A stretch of 64,000 nucleotides of DNA from contig NZ_JAFFJU010000003.1 in assembly GCF_016924655.1 (NCBI RefSeq), positions 1 to 64,000 of the forward strand. Direction: 5' to 3'. This document shows, in pieces, positions 33,412-42,968 of the stretch. The notes under the pieces are model-generated. The model was not told where the DNA came from, made no database searches, and saw only the letters and a list, made by a program, of their open reading frames with translations. The position numbers were made by a program, and so were the translations under genes. Within the stretch, counting starts at the first letter, position 1, and the number at the start of each line of letters is the position of its first letter. The DNA comes from Sphingomonas arenae (GTDB lineage Bacteria > Pseudomonadota > Alphaproteobacteria > Sphingomonadales > Sphingomonadaceae).

Positions 33412-34863
33412 GTGATCCGTCACCTTGGCCTTTCGGCCCTTGGCGTTCTGCTGCTTGCGGGCACCGCTTCGGCCGACACCCTTCGCGAGGCGCTGGTCTC
33501 GACGTACCAGACGAACCCTACCATCAACGCCCAGCGGGAGAGCCTGCGGGCGACGGATGCCAATGTCGCGATCGCCCGAGCGGCGGGCCGGCCGCAGGTG
33601 ATCGGTACCGTCGGCGTCAACCGCGACCTCACCCGCAGTGGCATCCTGGTGCAGCCGGGAAGCAAGGGGCCGGTGATCTCTGGCGGCGTGGACCTGTCGG
33701 TGCCGCTGTTCCAGGGTGGCCGTGTGCGCAATTCCATCGCCGCGGCTCGCACCCGGGTCGAGGCAGGGCAGGCGACCCTTCGCGCGGTCGAAGGCGACGT
33801 CTTCACCGAGTCGGTGGCAGCCTACATGGACGTGATCCGCGACCGCTCCATCGTCGAGCTCAACGAGAACCAGATCCGGGTTCTCACCACCAACCTCGAA
33901 GCGACGCGCGATCGGTTCGAGATCGGCGACGTGACCCGCACCGACGTCGCCCAGTCGGAGGCGCGCCTGAGCCTCGCCCGCTCCAACCTCGCCACGGCGC
34001 AAGCAACGCTGGCGCGCAGCGAGGAGAATTATAGACGGGTGGTCGGCCGTCGGCCGGACACGCTGGCGCCGCCGCCGCCGCTTCCGCCGCTGCCGACGAA
34101 CGCCGAGGAGGCGGTGAGGATCGCGCTGGTGAACAATCCGGATGTGATCGCCGTCGTTCGTCAGGCGCAGGCCGCGGGACTGGACGTACGGACTGCCCGC
34201 GCCGACCGCCTGCCGACCGTATCCGGCGTGCTGGCCGGCGATTACGTGAACTCGGTCGGTGGGAACACGATTGGGCCGAACACCGGCACCCAGACCAGCA
34301 TCGGCGTCAATACCCGCATTCCGCTCTACCAGGGTGGACTTCCGGCTGCCCGGATTCGCCAGGCGCAGGCATTCGAGGGCCAGGCGCTGGAGCAGGTGAT
34401 CGGAACCGAGCGCGCCGTGGTGGCGAACACCCGGTCTGCGTTCGCGGCTTATGACGCGTCGCAGCGGGCGATCCAGTCCAACCAGATCGCGGTACAGGCC
34501 AATGAGCTGGCGCTCGAGGGTGCACGGGCGGAGCGAACCGTTGGGACGCGGACCGTGCTGGAAGTGCTGAACGCGGAGCAGGAACTGCTGCAGTCGCAGG
34601 TGGCGCTGGTGACCGCTCGTCGAGACAATTACGTGGCGGGCTTCCAGCTGTTGAACGCAATGGGGCAGGCCGAGGCCGACGACCTGGGGCTGGAAGGTGG
34701 CCCGCTCTATGATCCAATGGGCAACTATCGGCGGGTCGCGGGCGAGTGGAACGACTGGGCCGGGGAGGGTCGTCATACGGTCCGTTCGACCCGTACCGTC
34801 ACGCCGGCCGAGCAGCCGCCGGCGCAGGCTCCCGCTCAAGGGGTGACAGGGCCCACGCGTTAG
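33412..34863 (+). CDS. tolC: TolC family outer membrane protein
   Basis: 483 aa with signal peptide (start GTG 33412; IRHLGLSALGVLLLAGTASA) and two homologous outer-membrane-efflux repeats (DTLREALVSTYQTNPTINAQ; the second begins around EEAVRIALVNNPDVIAVVRQ). Each repeat has the long helices that build the periplasmic tunnel, and YQGGLPAARIRQAQAF is the usual strand-helix joint. AGGAG lies 10 nt upstream. Exit duct for type I secretion or RND/MFS pumps. A proline/alanine tail ends the protein. Confidence 0.93.
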   Translation: MIRHLGLSALGVLLLAGTASADTLREALVSTYQTNPTINAQRESLRATDANVAIARAAGRPQVIGTVGVNRDLTRSGILVQPGSKGPVISGGVDLSVPLFQGGRVRNSIAAARTRVEAGQATLRAVEGDVFTESVAAYMDVIRDRSIVELNENQIRVLTTNLEATRDRFEIGDVTRTDVAQSEARLSLARSNLATAQATLARSEENYRRVVGRRPDTLAPPPPLPPLPTNAEEAVRIALVNNPDVIAVVRQAQAAGLDVRTARADRLPTVSGVLAGDYVNSVGGNTIGPNTGTQTSIGVNTRIPLYQGGLPAARIRQAQAFEGQALEQVIGTERAVVANTRSAFAAYDASQRAIQSNQIAVQANELALEGARAERTVGTRTVLEVLNAEQELLQSQVALVTARRDNYVAGFQLLNAMGQAEADDLGLEGGPLYDPMGNYRRVAGEWNDWAGEGRHTVRSTRTVTPAEQPPAQAPAQGVTGPTR

Positions 34864-34879
34864 GGCTAGCCTGTCCCCC

Positions 34880-35317
34880 ATGCAGGACCGGCAAGAACCG
34901 TCGATGGAAGACATCCTCGCCTCGATCAAGAAAGTGATCGCGGAGGAGAAGGAGCTTCGCGCCTCGGGCGTGCCCGCGGTGCCGGCGCGAACGGTGACCT
35001 CCATCCGGGAAGAGCCTGCGTCCGAAGAAGTGCTGGAGCTCGACCAGGCCGTGGTCGAGGAAATGCGGCTGCCCGAAGCGGAACTCGGTGCGCCGCTCGT
35101 GTCCGACGATGCGGCAGAGGCGAGCCGCCGCAAACTGGCCGCCCTGCAACAGGTTGCGGCCACCGCTCCGGCACCGCCGCAGGCGAACGCCCTGGAGCAG
35201 GTCGTGCGGGATATGCTGAAACCGATCCTCAAGGATTGGCTGGACCAGCATCTGCCCGCGATCGTCGACGAGCATGTCCGGCGCGAGATCAGCCGGATCA
35301 CCGGGCAGAAGTTGTAA
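34880..35317 (+). CDS. DUF2497 (PopZ-like) protein
   Basis: 145 aa. The N-terminal helix SMEDILASIKKVIAEEKELR and the C-terminal LEQVVRDMLKPILKDWLDQH, VDEHVRREISRITG are the two conserved blocks of the PopZ/DUF2497 family, separated by an acidic, proline-containing linker. PopZ organises the cell pole in alphaproteobacteria. It lies 16 nt after tolC. Polar function here is inferred from the family. Confidence 0.9.
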   Translation: MQDRQEPSMEDILASIKKVIAEEKELRASGVPAVPARTVTSIREEPASEEVLELDQAVVEEMRLPEAELGAPLVSDDAAEASRRKLAALQQVAATAPAPPQANALEQVVRDMLKPILKDWLDQHLPAIVDEHVRREISRITGQKL

Positions 35318-35350
35318 CTTCTGAGATGGTTTGCCTGCGCTCACCCTGAG

Positions 35351-35455
35351 ACAGGCTCAGCATGAGCGCTCCGGATGCCGGTCGGCGCTTCGACAGGCTC
35401 AGCGGGAGCGCGCGGGATGCCCGCCAATGACGCTTCGACAGGCTCAGCGTGAGCG
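35351..35455. repeat. Three spaced copies of a short palindromic repeat
   Basis: The core ACAGGCTCAGC occurs at 35351, 35393 and 35438; the last two copies extend to 25 nt (35386-35410 and 35431-35455) and differ by one base (CGGGAG versus CGTGAG). Each can fold on itself (GCTCA..TGAGC). Spacing is 42 and 45 nt. The copies lie in the 224-nt gap before the S9 peptidase gene and resemble REP elements rather than CRISPR. Confidence 0.7.
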
Positions 35456-35541
35456 CTTCGATAGCCTGTGCCGCTAACGGAGTAGTTCGTTCCCATTCGG
35501 CCTGACTTGCGCTCGCCCGATCACCCCCTTACGCCTCCGGC

Positions 35542-37593
35542 ATGAACAAGCCTTGCCTGCTTCTCGCCGCGGCCGTGGCCGCCCTCGCCCTTCCCACCCT
35601 CGCTCAGGCCCGCCCGATGACGGCCGAGGACATGCAGCTGATGCACCGCCTTGGCGCGCCGGAGATTTCGCCGGACGGCCGCTATGCGCTGTTCAGCATT
35701 TCGACCACCGACCTCAAGGCGAACAAGCGCAACAATCCGCTGTACCTTCTGGACCTGACGAAGCGCGGTGCGGCGCCGAAGCCGATTGCCGCCCTTGCCA
35801 ATACCAATGCGAACAGCGCGGTGTGGGGGCCGGACGGAGCCATCTACTTCCTGATGAAGGTGGGCGAGCGCGACCAGCTGCACCGGATGGCGCTCGGCGG
35901 CACTCCGCAGAAGATGAGCGATTTCGGCGCGGACGTGTCCGGGTTCAAGCTGTCCCCCACGGGCGATCGCGTCGTGGTCTGGGCGGAGCAGAAGGACTGT
36001 CCGGATCTCGCCTGCGCCGCGACAACCTTCCCGGCCAAGGGCCCAGGCAGCGGCCAGGTCTATGACGGCCTGTTCGTGCGTCACTGGGACACGTGGATCG
36101 AGCCGGGGACCCGCTCGCGGCTGTACAGCTTTCCGATCGAGAATGGTCAGGCGACCGGTATGGGCGTTCGCCTGACGGGCGAACTGGTCGGCGATACACC
36201 TTCCAAGCCCTACGGCGGCGGGGAAGAGATCGCGTTCTCCGCCGACGGGAAGACCGTCTACTTCGCCCTTCGAGAAGCCGGGCGGATCGAGCCGACCTCG
36301 ACGAACCTCGACATCTTCGCGGTGCCGGCGGACGGGTCCGCGGCGCCGACCAACCTCACCGACGCAAACGACGCGCTCGACAACCTGCCGGCGGTTTCTC
36401 CTGACGGCCGCACGTTGGCCTACGTCGCGATGAAGCGCCCCGGCTACGAAGCGGACCGGCAGGTCATCCAGCTGCGGGATCTCGCGAGCGGCCGCACCCG
36501 CGCGTTGACCGAAGCATGGGATCGCAGCGTCGGATCGCTGGCGTGGAGCGCAGACGGCCGCTCGCTGATCGTGGAAGCGAGCGACACGCTGGAGAACCCG
36601 CTGTTCCGCGTCGACGTGGCGAGCGGCAAGGTCACGCGCCTCACGCGGGAGGGGACTGCGCACAATGCCCGCCCGCTGAAGGACGGGTCGGTCGTTTTCG
36701 CGCTCAACAGCGTGCACAAGCCCGACGACCTGCATCGGGTGGACAGCCGGGGGCGGATCACCCAGCTGACCGCCGTCAACAAGGATCGGCTGGCGGACCT
36801 CGATCCGGTGACGTTCAGCAAGTGGAGTTTCGCTGGCGCGAACAACGATACCGTCTGGGGCTACACGCTGAAGCCGACCAACGTGTCCGGCAAGCTGCCG
36901 ATCGCCTTCATCGTTCACGGGGGTCCGCAGGGCAGCTTCAATAACAGCTGGTCCTATCGCTGGAACCCGCGCGTGTTCGCCTCGCCGGGCTATGCGGTTG
37001 TCAGCGTCGATTTCCACGGCTCCACTGGCTACGGCCAGGCCTTCACCGACGCGATCAACAAGGACTGGGGCGGCAAGCCGCTTGAGGACCTGCAGAAGGG
37101 CCTCGCCTTTGCGGTCAGCCGCGATGCGCAGCTCGACGGCGACCGGGCCTGCGCCCTGGGCGGAAGCTACGGCGGGTACATGATGTACTGGATCGCCGGG
37201 CGCTGGCCCGAGGGCTTCGACTGCCTGGTCAGCCACAACGGCGTGTTCGACACCCGGGCCATGGGCTACATGACGGAAGAGCTGTGGTTCACGGAGTGGG
37301 AGAATGGCGGATCGCCGTTCGAGCAGCCGCAGGAATATGAGCGGTGGAACCCGATCAACCAGGTGCAGAACTGGAAGACCCCGACCCTCGTGGTCATCGG
37401 GGATCGCGATTACCGCGTGCCCTACACGCAGGGACTGGGTGCTTTCACCGCGCTTCAGCGGCGGGATGTGCCGAGCCGGCTGCTGCGGTTCCCGGACGAG
37501 AACCACTGGATCCTGAAGCCGCAAAACTCCATCCAGTGGTATGATGTGGTGCAGGACTGGATGGCGCGGTGGCTGAAGGCGCCGGCGAACTAA
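35542..37593 (+). CDS. S9 family prolyl oligopeptidase/acylaminoacyl peptidase, secreted
   Basis: 683 aa. Signal peptide MNKPCLLLAAAVAALALPTLA, a seven-bladed beta-propeller-like N-terminal domain (about 40-430; repeats such as SPDGRYALFSIS, SADGKTVYFALR, SPDGRTLAYVAM) and a C-terminal alpha/beta hydrolase domain with nucleophile S542 in GGSYGGYM, aspartate in VIGDRDYRVP and histidine in DENHWILKP. Related to dipeptidyl/acylaminoacyl peptidases. Probably periplasmic peptide degradation. Stands between two repeat-rich gaps. Confidence 0.92.
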   Translation: MNKPCLLLAAAVAALALPTLAQARPMTAEDMQLMHRLGAPEISPDGRYALFSISTTDLKANKRNNPLYLLDLTKRGAAPKPIAALANTNANSAVWGPDGAIYFLMKVGERDQLHRMALGGTPQKMSDFGADVSGFKLSPTGDRVVVWAEQKDCPDLACAATTFPAKGPGSGQVYDGLFVRHWDTWIEPGTRSRLYSFPIENGQATGMGVRLTGELVGDTPSKPYGGGEEIAFSADGKTVYFALREAGRIEPTSTNLDIFAVPADGSAAPTNLTDANDALDNLPAVSPDGRTLAYVAMKRPGYEADRQVIQLRDLASGRTRALTEAWDRSVGSLAWSADGRSLIVEASDTLENPLFRVDVASGKVTRLTREGTAHNARPLKDGSVVFALNSVHKPDDLHRVDSRGRITQLTAVNKDRLADLDPVTFSKWSFAGANNDTVWGYTLKPTNVSGKLPIAFIVHGGPQGSFNNSWSYRWNPRVFASPGYAVVSVDFHGSTGYGQAFTDAINKDWGGKPLEDLQKGLAFAVSRDAQLDGDRACALGGSYGGYMMYWIAGRWPEGFDCLVSHNGVFDTRAMGYMTEELWFTEWENGGSPFEQPQEYERWNPINQVQNWKTPTLVVIGDRDYRVPYTQGLGAFTALQRRDVPSRLLRFPDENHWILKPQNSIQWYDVVQDWMARWLKAPAN

Positions 37594-37604
37594 GGCGACT
37601 GCTC

Positions 37605-37700
37605 CGCTCGTCCTGAGCGGAGCGTAGCGAAGTCGAAGGGCGTCGGTCTTGGCAAGCGCCCTTCGACTACGAGCCTTCGGCTCTCCGCTCAGGACGAGCG
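37605..37700. repeat. Large nested inverted repeat (REP-like, possible terminator)
   Basis: Perfect 18-bp outer arms, CGCTCGTCCTGAGCGGAG (37605-37622) and its complement (37683-37700), enclose perfect 11-bp inner arms, GTCGAAGGGCG (37632-37642) and CGCCCTTCGAC (37657-37667), and a third short hairpin (GAGCCTTCGGCTC, 37671-37683). It fills the gap between the S9 peptidase and valS genes. Confidence 0.8.
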
Positions 37701-37742
37701 TGCGTGTTGTTCTGCATGCAGCGGTCCGCTAACCGCCCACCC

Positions 37743-40439
37743 ATGACCGAGCTGCCGAAGACGTTTGAACCGGGTCCGATCGAGGCCCGCTGGTATGACC
37801 ATTGGGAAGGCCAAGGCCTGTTCCGCCCCGAGCGGAAGGATGCCGAGCCCTTCACCATCGTCATGCCGCCGCCGAACGTCACCGGCAGCCTCCACATCGG
37901 CCATGCGCTGGACAACACGCTGCAGGACATCCTGACGCGCCGTGCCCGGATGCAGGGCAAGGACGCGCTGTGGGTGGTCGGCACGGACCACGCCGGCATT
38001 GCCACGCAGATGGTGGTCGAGCGCCAGCTGAACGAGAAGCAGCAGAAGCGCACGGACTTCAGCCGTGACGAGTTCGTGGCCAAGGTCTGGGAGTGGAAGG
38101 AAGAGAGCGGCGGGCAGATCACGCGTCAGCTCCGTCGGCTGGGCGCCTCGTGCGACTGGGAAAACGAGCGCTTCACCATGGACCCGGGCTTCTCCGCCGC
38201 GGTGACGAAGGTGTTCGTGGAGCTGCAAAAGCGGGGGCTGCTGTACCGCGACAAGCGTCTGGTGAACTGGGACCCCAAGTTCCAGACCGCAATCTCCGAC
38301 CTGGAGGTCGAGACCAACGAGGTCGCGGGCAAGTTCTGGACGCTGCGTTATCCGCTTAGCGATGGCTCCGGCCATGTCGAGGTGGCGACGACCCGCCCGG
38401 AGACGATGCTGGCCGATATGGCCGTTGCGGTGCATCCGGAGGACGAACGCTATCGCGACCTCGTCGGCAAACAGGTGCGGCTGCCGATCACCGGGCGGCT
38501 GATCCCCATCATCACCGACGAACACGCCGACCCGGAGCTTGGCTCGGGGGCGGTGAAGATCACGCCGGGACATGATTTCAACGACTTCGAGGTGGGCAAG
38601 CGCGCCGGGATCAAGCCGGCCGACATGCTCAACATGCTCGATGCCTCGGCGCGCATTTGCCAGACGGCGGATGGGCTGGTGCCGGAAGAACTGCTCGGCC
38701 GCGAGCGGTTCGACGCGCGGCGGCGGGTGGTAGAGTTGCTCGAGGCCGAGGGCGCGCTGGTCAAGGTCGAGGACCGCACCATCGCGACGCCCTATGGGGA
38801 CCGGTCCGGCGTGGTGATCGAGCCGCGGCTGACCGACCAATGGTATGTGGACGTCCAGCCGCTTGCCGAGCGGGCGATGGAGGCGACCCGCTCGGGCGCG
38901 ATCAAGATCGTGCCGGAAACCTGGTCCAAGACGTGGTTCAACTGGCTGGAAGGCATCCAGCCGTGGTGCGTGAGCCGGCAGCTGTGGTGGGGGCACCGGA
39001 TCCCGGCGTGGTTCGACGAGGACGGAAACGTGTTCGTCGCTGAGACGGAGGCCGAGGCGCGAGAGCAGGCTGGGGGCCGGGAGCTGCGCCAGGACGAGGA
39101 TGTCCTCGACACCTGGTTCTCGTCCGCCCTGTGGCCCTTTGCCACGCTCGGCTGGCCTGAGCAGACCGAGGACCTGAAGCGCCACTACCCGAACGACGTG
39201 CTCATTTCCGGCTTCGACATCCTGTTCTTCTGGGACGCGCGGATGGCGATGCAGGGGCTGGAGTTCATGGGCGAGGTGCCGTGGCGCACGCTCTACCTGC
39301 ACGGGCTGGTGCGCGATGCGCAGGGCCAGAAGATGTCGAAGTCGAAGGGCAACACGGTCGATCCGCTGGGCCTCATCGACAAGTATGGCGCCGATGCGCT
39401 CCGCTTTACGCTGGCGGCAATGGAGAGCCAGGGGCGGGACATCAAGCTCGATGAGAAGCGGGTCGAGGGCTACCGCAACTTTGCCACCAAGCTGTGGAAT
39501 GCGGCGCGCTTCCTGCAGATGAATGGCGTCGGCGCGAGCACCTCAATCGAGGCGCCGCAAGCCACGCTGCCGGTCAATCGCTGGATGATCGGCGAGGTCG
39601 TCGAGACCCTCGCCAAGCTCAACCGCGCCTTCGACGAACTCCGCTTCGACGGCATGGCGGACGCCATCTACCACTTCACCTGGGGCACCTTCTGCGACTG
39701 GTATGTGGAACTGGTGAAGGGCGCCTTCGACGAGGAGACCAAGGCGGTCGCAGCCTGGGCGTTCGACCAGATCCTCGTCATGCTCCACCCGTTCATGCCG
39801 TTCGTCACTGAGGAGCTGTGGCATGCGATGGGCGAGCGGCCTTACGATCTGATCGTCGCGAAGTGGCCGGAGCCGGACATCAGACCGCATCCGCAACAGG
39901 CAGAGTTTAACGAAGCGATGGCCGAAGTGGCTCCCGATCATGCCTTTGGCGAGCGCCACTTGGATGTTGCGATGAAGTGGTTCGTGGAGACCACGATTGA
40001 GATCATCAAGAGCGTCCGGGCCATTCGTACGGAACTTAACATTTCTTGGACGATGAAGCTCACGCCGGTGATTGTCGGTGAGTGGCGACCGGACCTTATG
40101 GAGTTGCTCGAGGAGGATGCGGCCTTCGAACGGTTGGCCAAGCTCAATTCACCGGAGCAAGCAGACGAGGTGCCGCCGAACTCCGCTCAGGTCGTCGTGG
40201 CTGGCGCCACCATCGCCTTCCCCCTCGAAGGTGTCATCGACCTCGACGCCGAGCGTGCGCGCCTGCTTAAGGCGATCGCCGCCGTCGAGAAGGACCGCGA
40301 CAGCCTGGCCGCGCGGCTTGGGAACCCGAGCTTTACGGAACGCGCGAAGGCGGAGGCGGTGGAGAAGGCTCGGGCCGACCACGCCGCGCGTGCGGCTGAG
40401 GCGGAGCGGCTGTCTGCGGCGCTTGCTCGCCTTGGCTAA
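37743..40439 (+). CDS. valS: Valyl-tRNA synthetase
   Basis: 898 aa, class I aminoacyl-tRNA synthetase. HIGH motif at residues 51-54 in [13 protein letters not shown], editing (CP1) domain about 190-390 with [22 protein letters not shown] near residue 530 in [14 protein letters not shown], anticodon-binding domain about 620-800 and the ValRS C-terminal coiled coil (840-895, [20 protein letters not shown]). ATG 37743 starts the conserved [12 protein letters not shown]; the frame to 37704 lies in the repeat. Full length, essential. Confidence 0.96.
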   Translation: MTELPKTFEPGPIEARWYDHWEGQGLFRPERKDAEPFTIVMPPPNVTGSLHIGHALDNTLQDILTRRARMQGKDALWVVGTDHAGIATQMVVERQLNEKQQKRTDFSRDEFVAKVWEWKEESGGQITRQLRRLGASCDWENERFTMDPGFSAAVTKVFVELQKRGLLYRDKRLVNWDPKFQTAISDLEVETNEVAGKFWTLRYPLSDGSGHVEVATTRPETMLADMAVAVHPEDERYRDLVGKQVRLPITGRLIPIITDEHADPELGSGAVKITPGHDFNDFEVGKRAGIKPADMLNMLDASARICQTADGLVPEELLGRERFDARRRVVELLEAEGALVKVEDRTIATPYGDRSGVVIEPRLTDQWYVDVQPLAERAMEATRSGAIKIVPETWSKTWFNWLEGIQPWCVSRQLWWGHRIPAWFDEDGNVFVAETEAEAREQAGGRELRQDEDVLDTWFSSALWPFATLGWPEQTEDLKRHYPNDVLISGFDILFFWDARMAMQGLEFMGEVPWRTLYLHGLVRDAQGQKMSKSKGNTVDPLGLIDKYGADALRFTLAAMESQGRDIKLDEKRVEGYRNFATKLWNAARFLQMNGVGASTSIEAPQATLPVNRWMIGEVVETLAKLNRAFDELRFDGMADAIYHFTWGTFCDWYVELVKGAFDEETKAVAAWAFDQILVMLHPFMPFVTEELWHAMGERPYDLIVAKWPEPDIRPHPQQAEFNEAMAEVAPDHAFGERHLDVAMKWFVETTIEIIKSVRAIRTELNISWTMKLTPVIVGEWRPDLMELLEEDAAFERLAKLNSPEQADEVPPNSAQVVVAGATIAFPLEGVIDLDAERARLLKAIAAVEKDRDSLAARLGNPSFTERAKAEAVEKARADHAARAAEAERLSAALARLG

Positions 40440-40478
40440 CCGGCCGGAGCCGTCCGCCGACTGGTGCGTCTAGCGGGG

Positions 40479-41948
40479 ATGGCTGAAGGTACTCAGACCG
40501 TTCGCGGCAGGAGCCGGGACCTGACGCAAGGCTCGATCGGGCCGACCCTGTTGGCCTTCGCGCTGCCAACGCTTGCCTCGTCCATTCTCCAGTCGCTGAA
40601 CGGCACGATCAACGCCATCTGGGTAGGGCGCTTTTTGGGCGAGGACGCGCTTGCCGCGACGTCCAACGCCAACATGGTCATGTTCCTGCTGACAGCTTTC
40701 GTATTCGGCTTCGGCATGGCATCGACCATCCTGATCGGGCAATCGTGGGGCAGGAAGGACGTGGATGGTGCCCGCCGCGTCTTCGGGAGCGCGGGTGGCG
40801 GCTTCTTCCTGGTTACTATCCTCGTCGCGATTGCCGGATGGTTCCTCTCGCCCGCCATCCTGCGACTGCTGGGAACGCCCGGACCTTCGGCGCCGCTCGC
40901 CCTGGAATATCTTCGGGTCATTTTCCTCGCCATGCCGGCGCTGCTGTTGCTGACGCTGCTGATGATGGCGCTGCGCGGGGCGGGGGACAGTTTGACGCCC
41001 CTGTGGTTCATGATCGTGGCGGTGGTGCTCGACAGCGGGCTGAACCCAGTCTTCATTCTCGGGCTCGGGCCGTTTCCGGAGTTGGGTATTGCCGGTTCAG
41101 CCCTCTCCACGCTGGTCGGCAACTACGTCAGCCTGATTGGACTGCTGATCTACATATATGCGCGGGATCTGCCGTTGCGGCTGCGCGGAAAGGAGCTGCG
41201 CTACCTTCTGCCCAATCCCGCCATGCTGAAGACGATCGTACTCAAGGGACTTCCAATGGGAATTCAGATGGTCGTCATCTCCATGTCGGCCCTCGCGCTG
41301 GTGGGGCTCGTCAACCGGGAAGGCGTGGCGACAACGGCAGCTTTCGGAGTCGCGATGCAGTTGTGGACCTACGTGCAGATGCCCGCCATGGCCCTCGGTG
41401 CCGCGGTCAGCGCAATGGCTGCCCAGAACATCGGCGCGGGCAAGTGGGACCGCGTAAGCAGCATCACCCGCTCAGGAGTGATCTACACATTGCTCATCAC
41501 TGCCGGTCTGATCGTCCTGCTGACGATGGCAGATCGGGCGGTGCTCGCTTTGTTCATGGGGTCGGACAGCCCTTCGCTGCCAATCGCCCGGCACATTCAT
41601 ATGCTGGCGACCTGGAACTTCCTGCTATTCGGCGTGACGATGGTCCTGTTCGGCACCGTGCGTGCGAACGGCGCCGTGTGGGGTCCGCTGGTGATCCTGG
41701 CGATCGGACTGGTGCCAGTCCGTTTCGGCTGGGTGCTGGGCACTTATTCGTGGCTGGGTGCGGACGCGATCTGGCTGAGTTTTCCGGTCAGTTCTTTCGT
41801 GAACCTTGTGCTGGCGGCCGCTTTCTACCTCCATGGGGGGTGGAAGAAGGCTCGGATGGCTCCCGAGGCCCGACCGGACTGCGAGGAGTGCATGGAGCAG
41901 GCTCAGGGCGTGCGCGAGCCGGGCGGAGCGCTTCAGCCTTCCGGCTGA
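40479..41948 (+). CDS. MATE family efflux transporter
   Basis: 489 aa from ATG 40479 (GTG 40464 is also open). Twelve transmembrane helices in two MATE repeats: GSIGPTLLAFALPTLASSIL opens the first, LKGLPMGIQMVVISMSALAL the second. MMALRGAGDS and the second-half VLFGTVRANG match the conserved repeat segments. It exports cationic compounds using Na+ or H+. The C-terminal tail is charged and overlaps the convergent lipid kinase gene by 16 nt. Confidence 0.92.
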   Translation: MAEGTQTVRGRSRDLTQGSIGPTLLAFALPTLASSILQSLNGTINAIWVGRFLGEDALAATSNANMVMFLLTAFVFGFGMASTILIGQSWGRKDVDGARRVFGSAGGGFFLVTILVAIAGWFLSPAILRLLGTPGPSAPLALEYLRVIFLAMPALLLLTLLMMALRGAGDSLTPLWFMIVAVVLDSGLNPVFILGLGPFPELGIAGSALSTLVGNYVSLIGLLIYIYARDLPLRLRGKELRYLLPNPAMLKTIVLKGLPMGIQMVVISMSALALVGLVNREGVATTAAFGVAMQLWTYVQMPAMALGAAVSAMAAQNIGAGKWDRVSSITRSGVIYTLLITAGLIVLLTMADRAVLALFMGSDSPSLPIARHIHMLATWNFLLFGVTMVLFGTVRANGAVWGPLVILAIGLVPVRFGWVLGTYSWLGADAIWLSFPVSSFVNLVLAAAFYLHGGWKKARMAPEARPDCEECMEQAQGVREPGGALQPSG

Positions 41949-42832
41949 CGCGGTGCCGCGACCCATACGGCGGCGCGGGCCACTGTGACCGTGGCGGGGG
42001 TTTCTCCGCTCAGTTCACCGTCGATGCTGATCTTCTGTCTGGGTCGAGTGACGATCTGCAGCTTGCGCCCGCGATATTCGGTCACGGTCTGCTTGCGGGC
42101 ACGAAGCTTGAACAGCGTGGCGAACCAGCTCCAGGCCAGGCCGAACAGGCTGCGGCCGGTGACCGCCTGGACCATGATCTCACCGCTTTGCACGCTGGCG
42201 TCGTCGCTGAGCTCCACGCCGCCATGATAGCGGCCGTTGAAGATGCGCACTTCAGTCGCCCACGCCTTGTGGAGGACCTTGCCGTCGTCGACGTGGAGCC
42301 GGAACGGGCTGAATCTGAACGCGACCCTGACCGCCCAGAGCATGTAGCCGATGAGCCCGAGGTAGCGCTTGAGCTTGTGGGGAACGGTTTCCGCGATCAA
42401 GGGCGAGAGGCCCATGGCGGCGGCGTTCGCAAAATAGTCCCCGTCGATGGCGCCGAGGTCGATGCGGATCTTCCGTCCGTTGGCGATCGTGTCCACCGCG
42501 GATTGCAGGTCGGTGCCGATGCCGAGGGTGCGCGCGAAACTGTTGGCGGTGCCGAGCGGCAGCAGGGCGAATACGGTGTCGCTGCCGAGGAAATCGTCGA
42601 TGGTGGAGGACAGCGAGCCATCCCCGCCGCCGACGATGATCATCGGCGCCTTGTCTTTCAGTGCTTGCTGGACTGTCGGGCGCATCTTGTCGGGATCGGT
42701 GATCGCGTGAGCGGCAATGAGCGTGATGCCGCGCTCCTCCAGCAGGGTGCGGGCCTGCTCGAAGGCGTCCGACCCGCTGCGGCTGAGGGCATTCACGACG
42801 AGCACGGCCTGTTTCGGGAGCGAATCGTTCAT
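41933..42832 (-). CDS. Diacylglycerol/lipid kinase family protein
   Basis: 299 aa from ATG 42832, where the conserved part begins (QAVLVVNALSRSGSDAFEQA); ATGs at 42871 and 42889 are also open. The catalytic loop is MIIVGGGDGSLSSTIDDFLG, with FALLPLGTANSFARTLGI as second nucleotide-binding element; ARPRQKISIDGEL-type ending is present. Member of the YegS/BmrU kinases that phosphorylate diacylglycerol or other lipids with ATP. The 3' end overlaps the MATE gene by 16 nt. Confidence 0.9.
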   Translation of the reverse strand: MNDSLPKQAVLVVNALSRSGSDAFEQARTLLEERGITLIAAHAITDPDKMRPTVQQALKDKAPMIIVGGGDGSLSSTIDDFLGSDTVFALLPLGTANSFARTLGIGTDLQSAVDTIANGRKIRIDLGAIDGDYFANAAAMGLSPLIAETVPHKLKRYLGLIGYMLWAVRVAFRFSPFRLHVDDGKVLHKAWATEVRIFNGRYHGGVELSDDASVQSGEIMVQAVTGRSLFGLAWSWFATLFKLRARKQTVTEYRGRKLQIVTRPRQKISIDGELSGETPATVTVARAAVWVAAPRQPEG

Positions 42833-42931
42833 GGAAGACCCAATGCTTGGGATGGTCTGGGTATCCTTCATCTTCGCACAGGCGGGCATTCCGCTCCTGA
42901 TGTTTGGCGCGGCACGAAGTGCAGGAGATGG

Positions 42932-42951
42932 ATTCCCGCGTTCGCGGGAAT
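42932..42951. repeat. Hairpin repeat of the ATTCCCGC type, copy 1
   Basis: ATTCCCGCG-TT-CGCGGGAAT, perfect 9-bp stem followed by GACG, just upstream of hemB. A related element lies at 59124-59143. Confidence 0.75.
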
Positions 42952-42968
42952 GACGCTAAGGGCATCCC

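Noticed and set aside
35351-35455. CRISPR-like array
   Set aside because: Only three short, partly palindromic copies with variable length and no cas genes; better explained as REP units.
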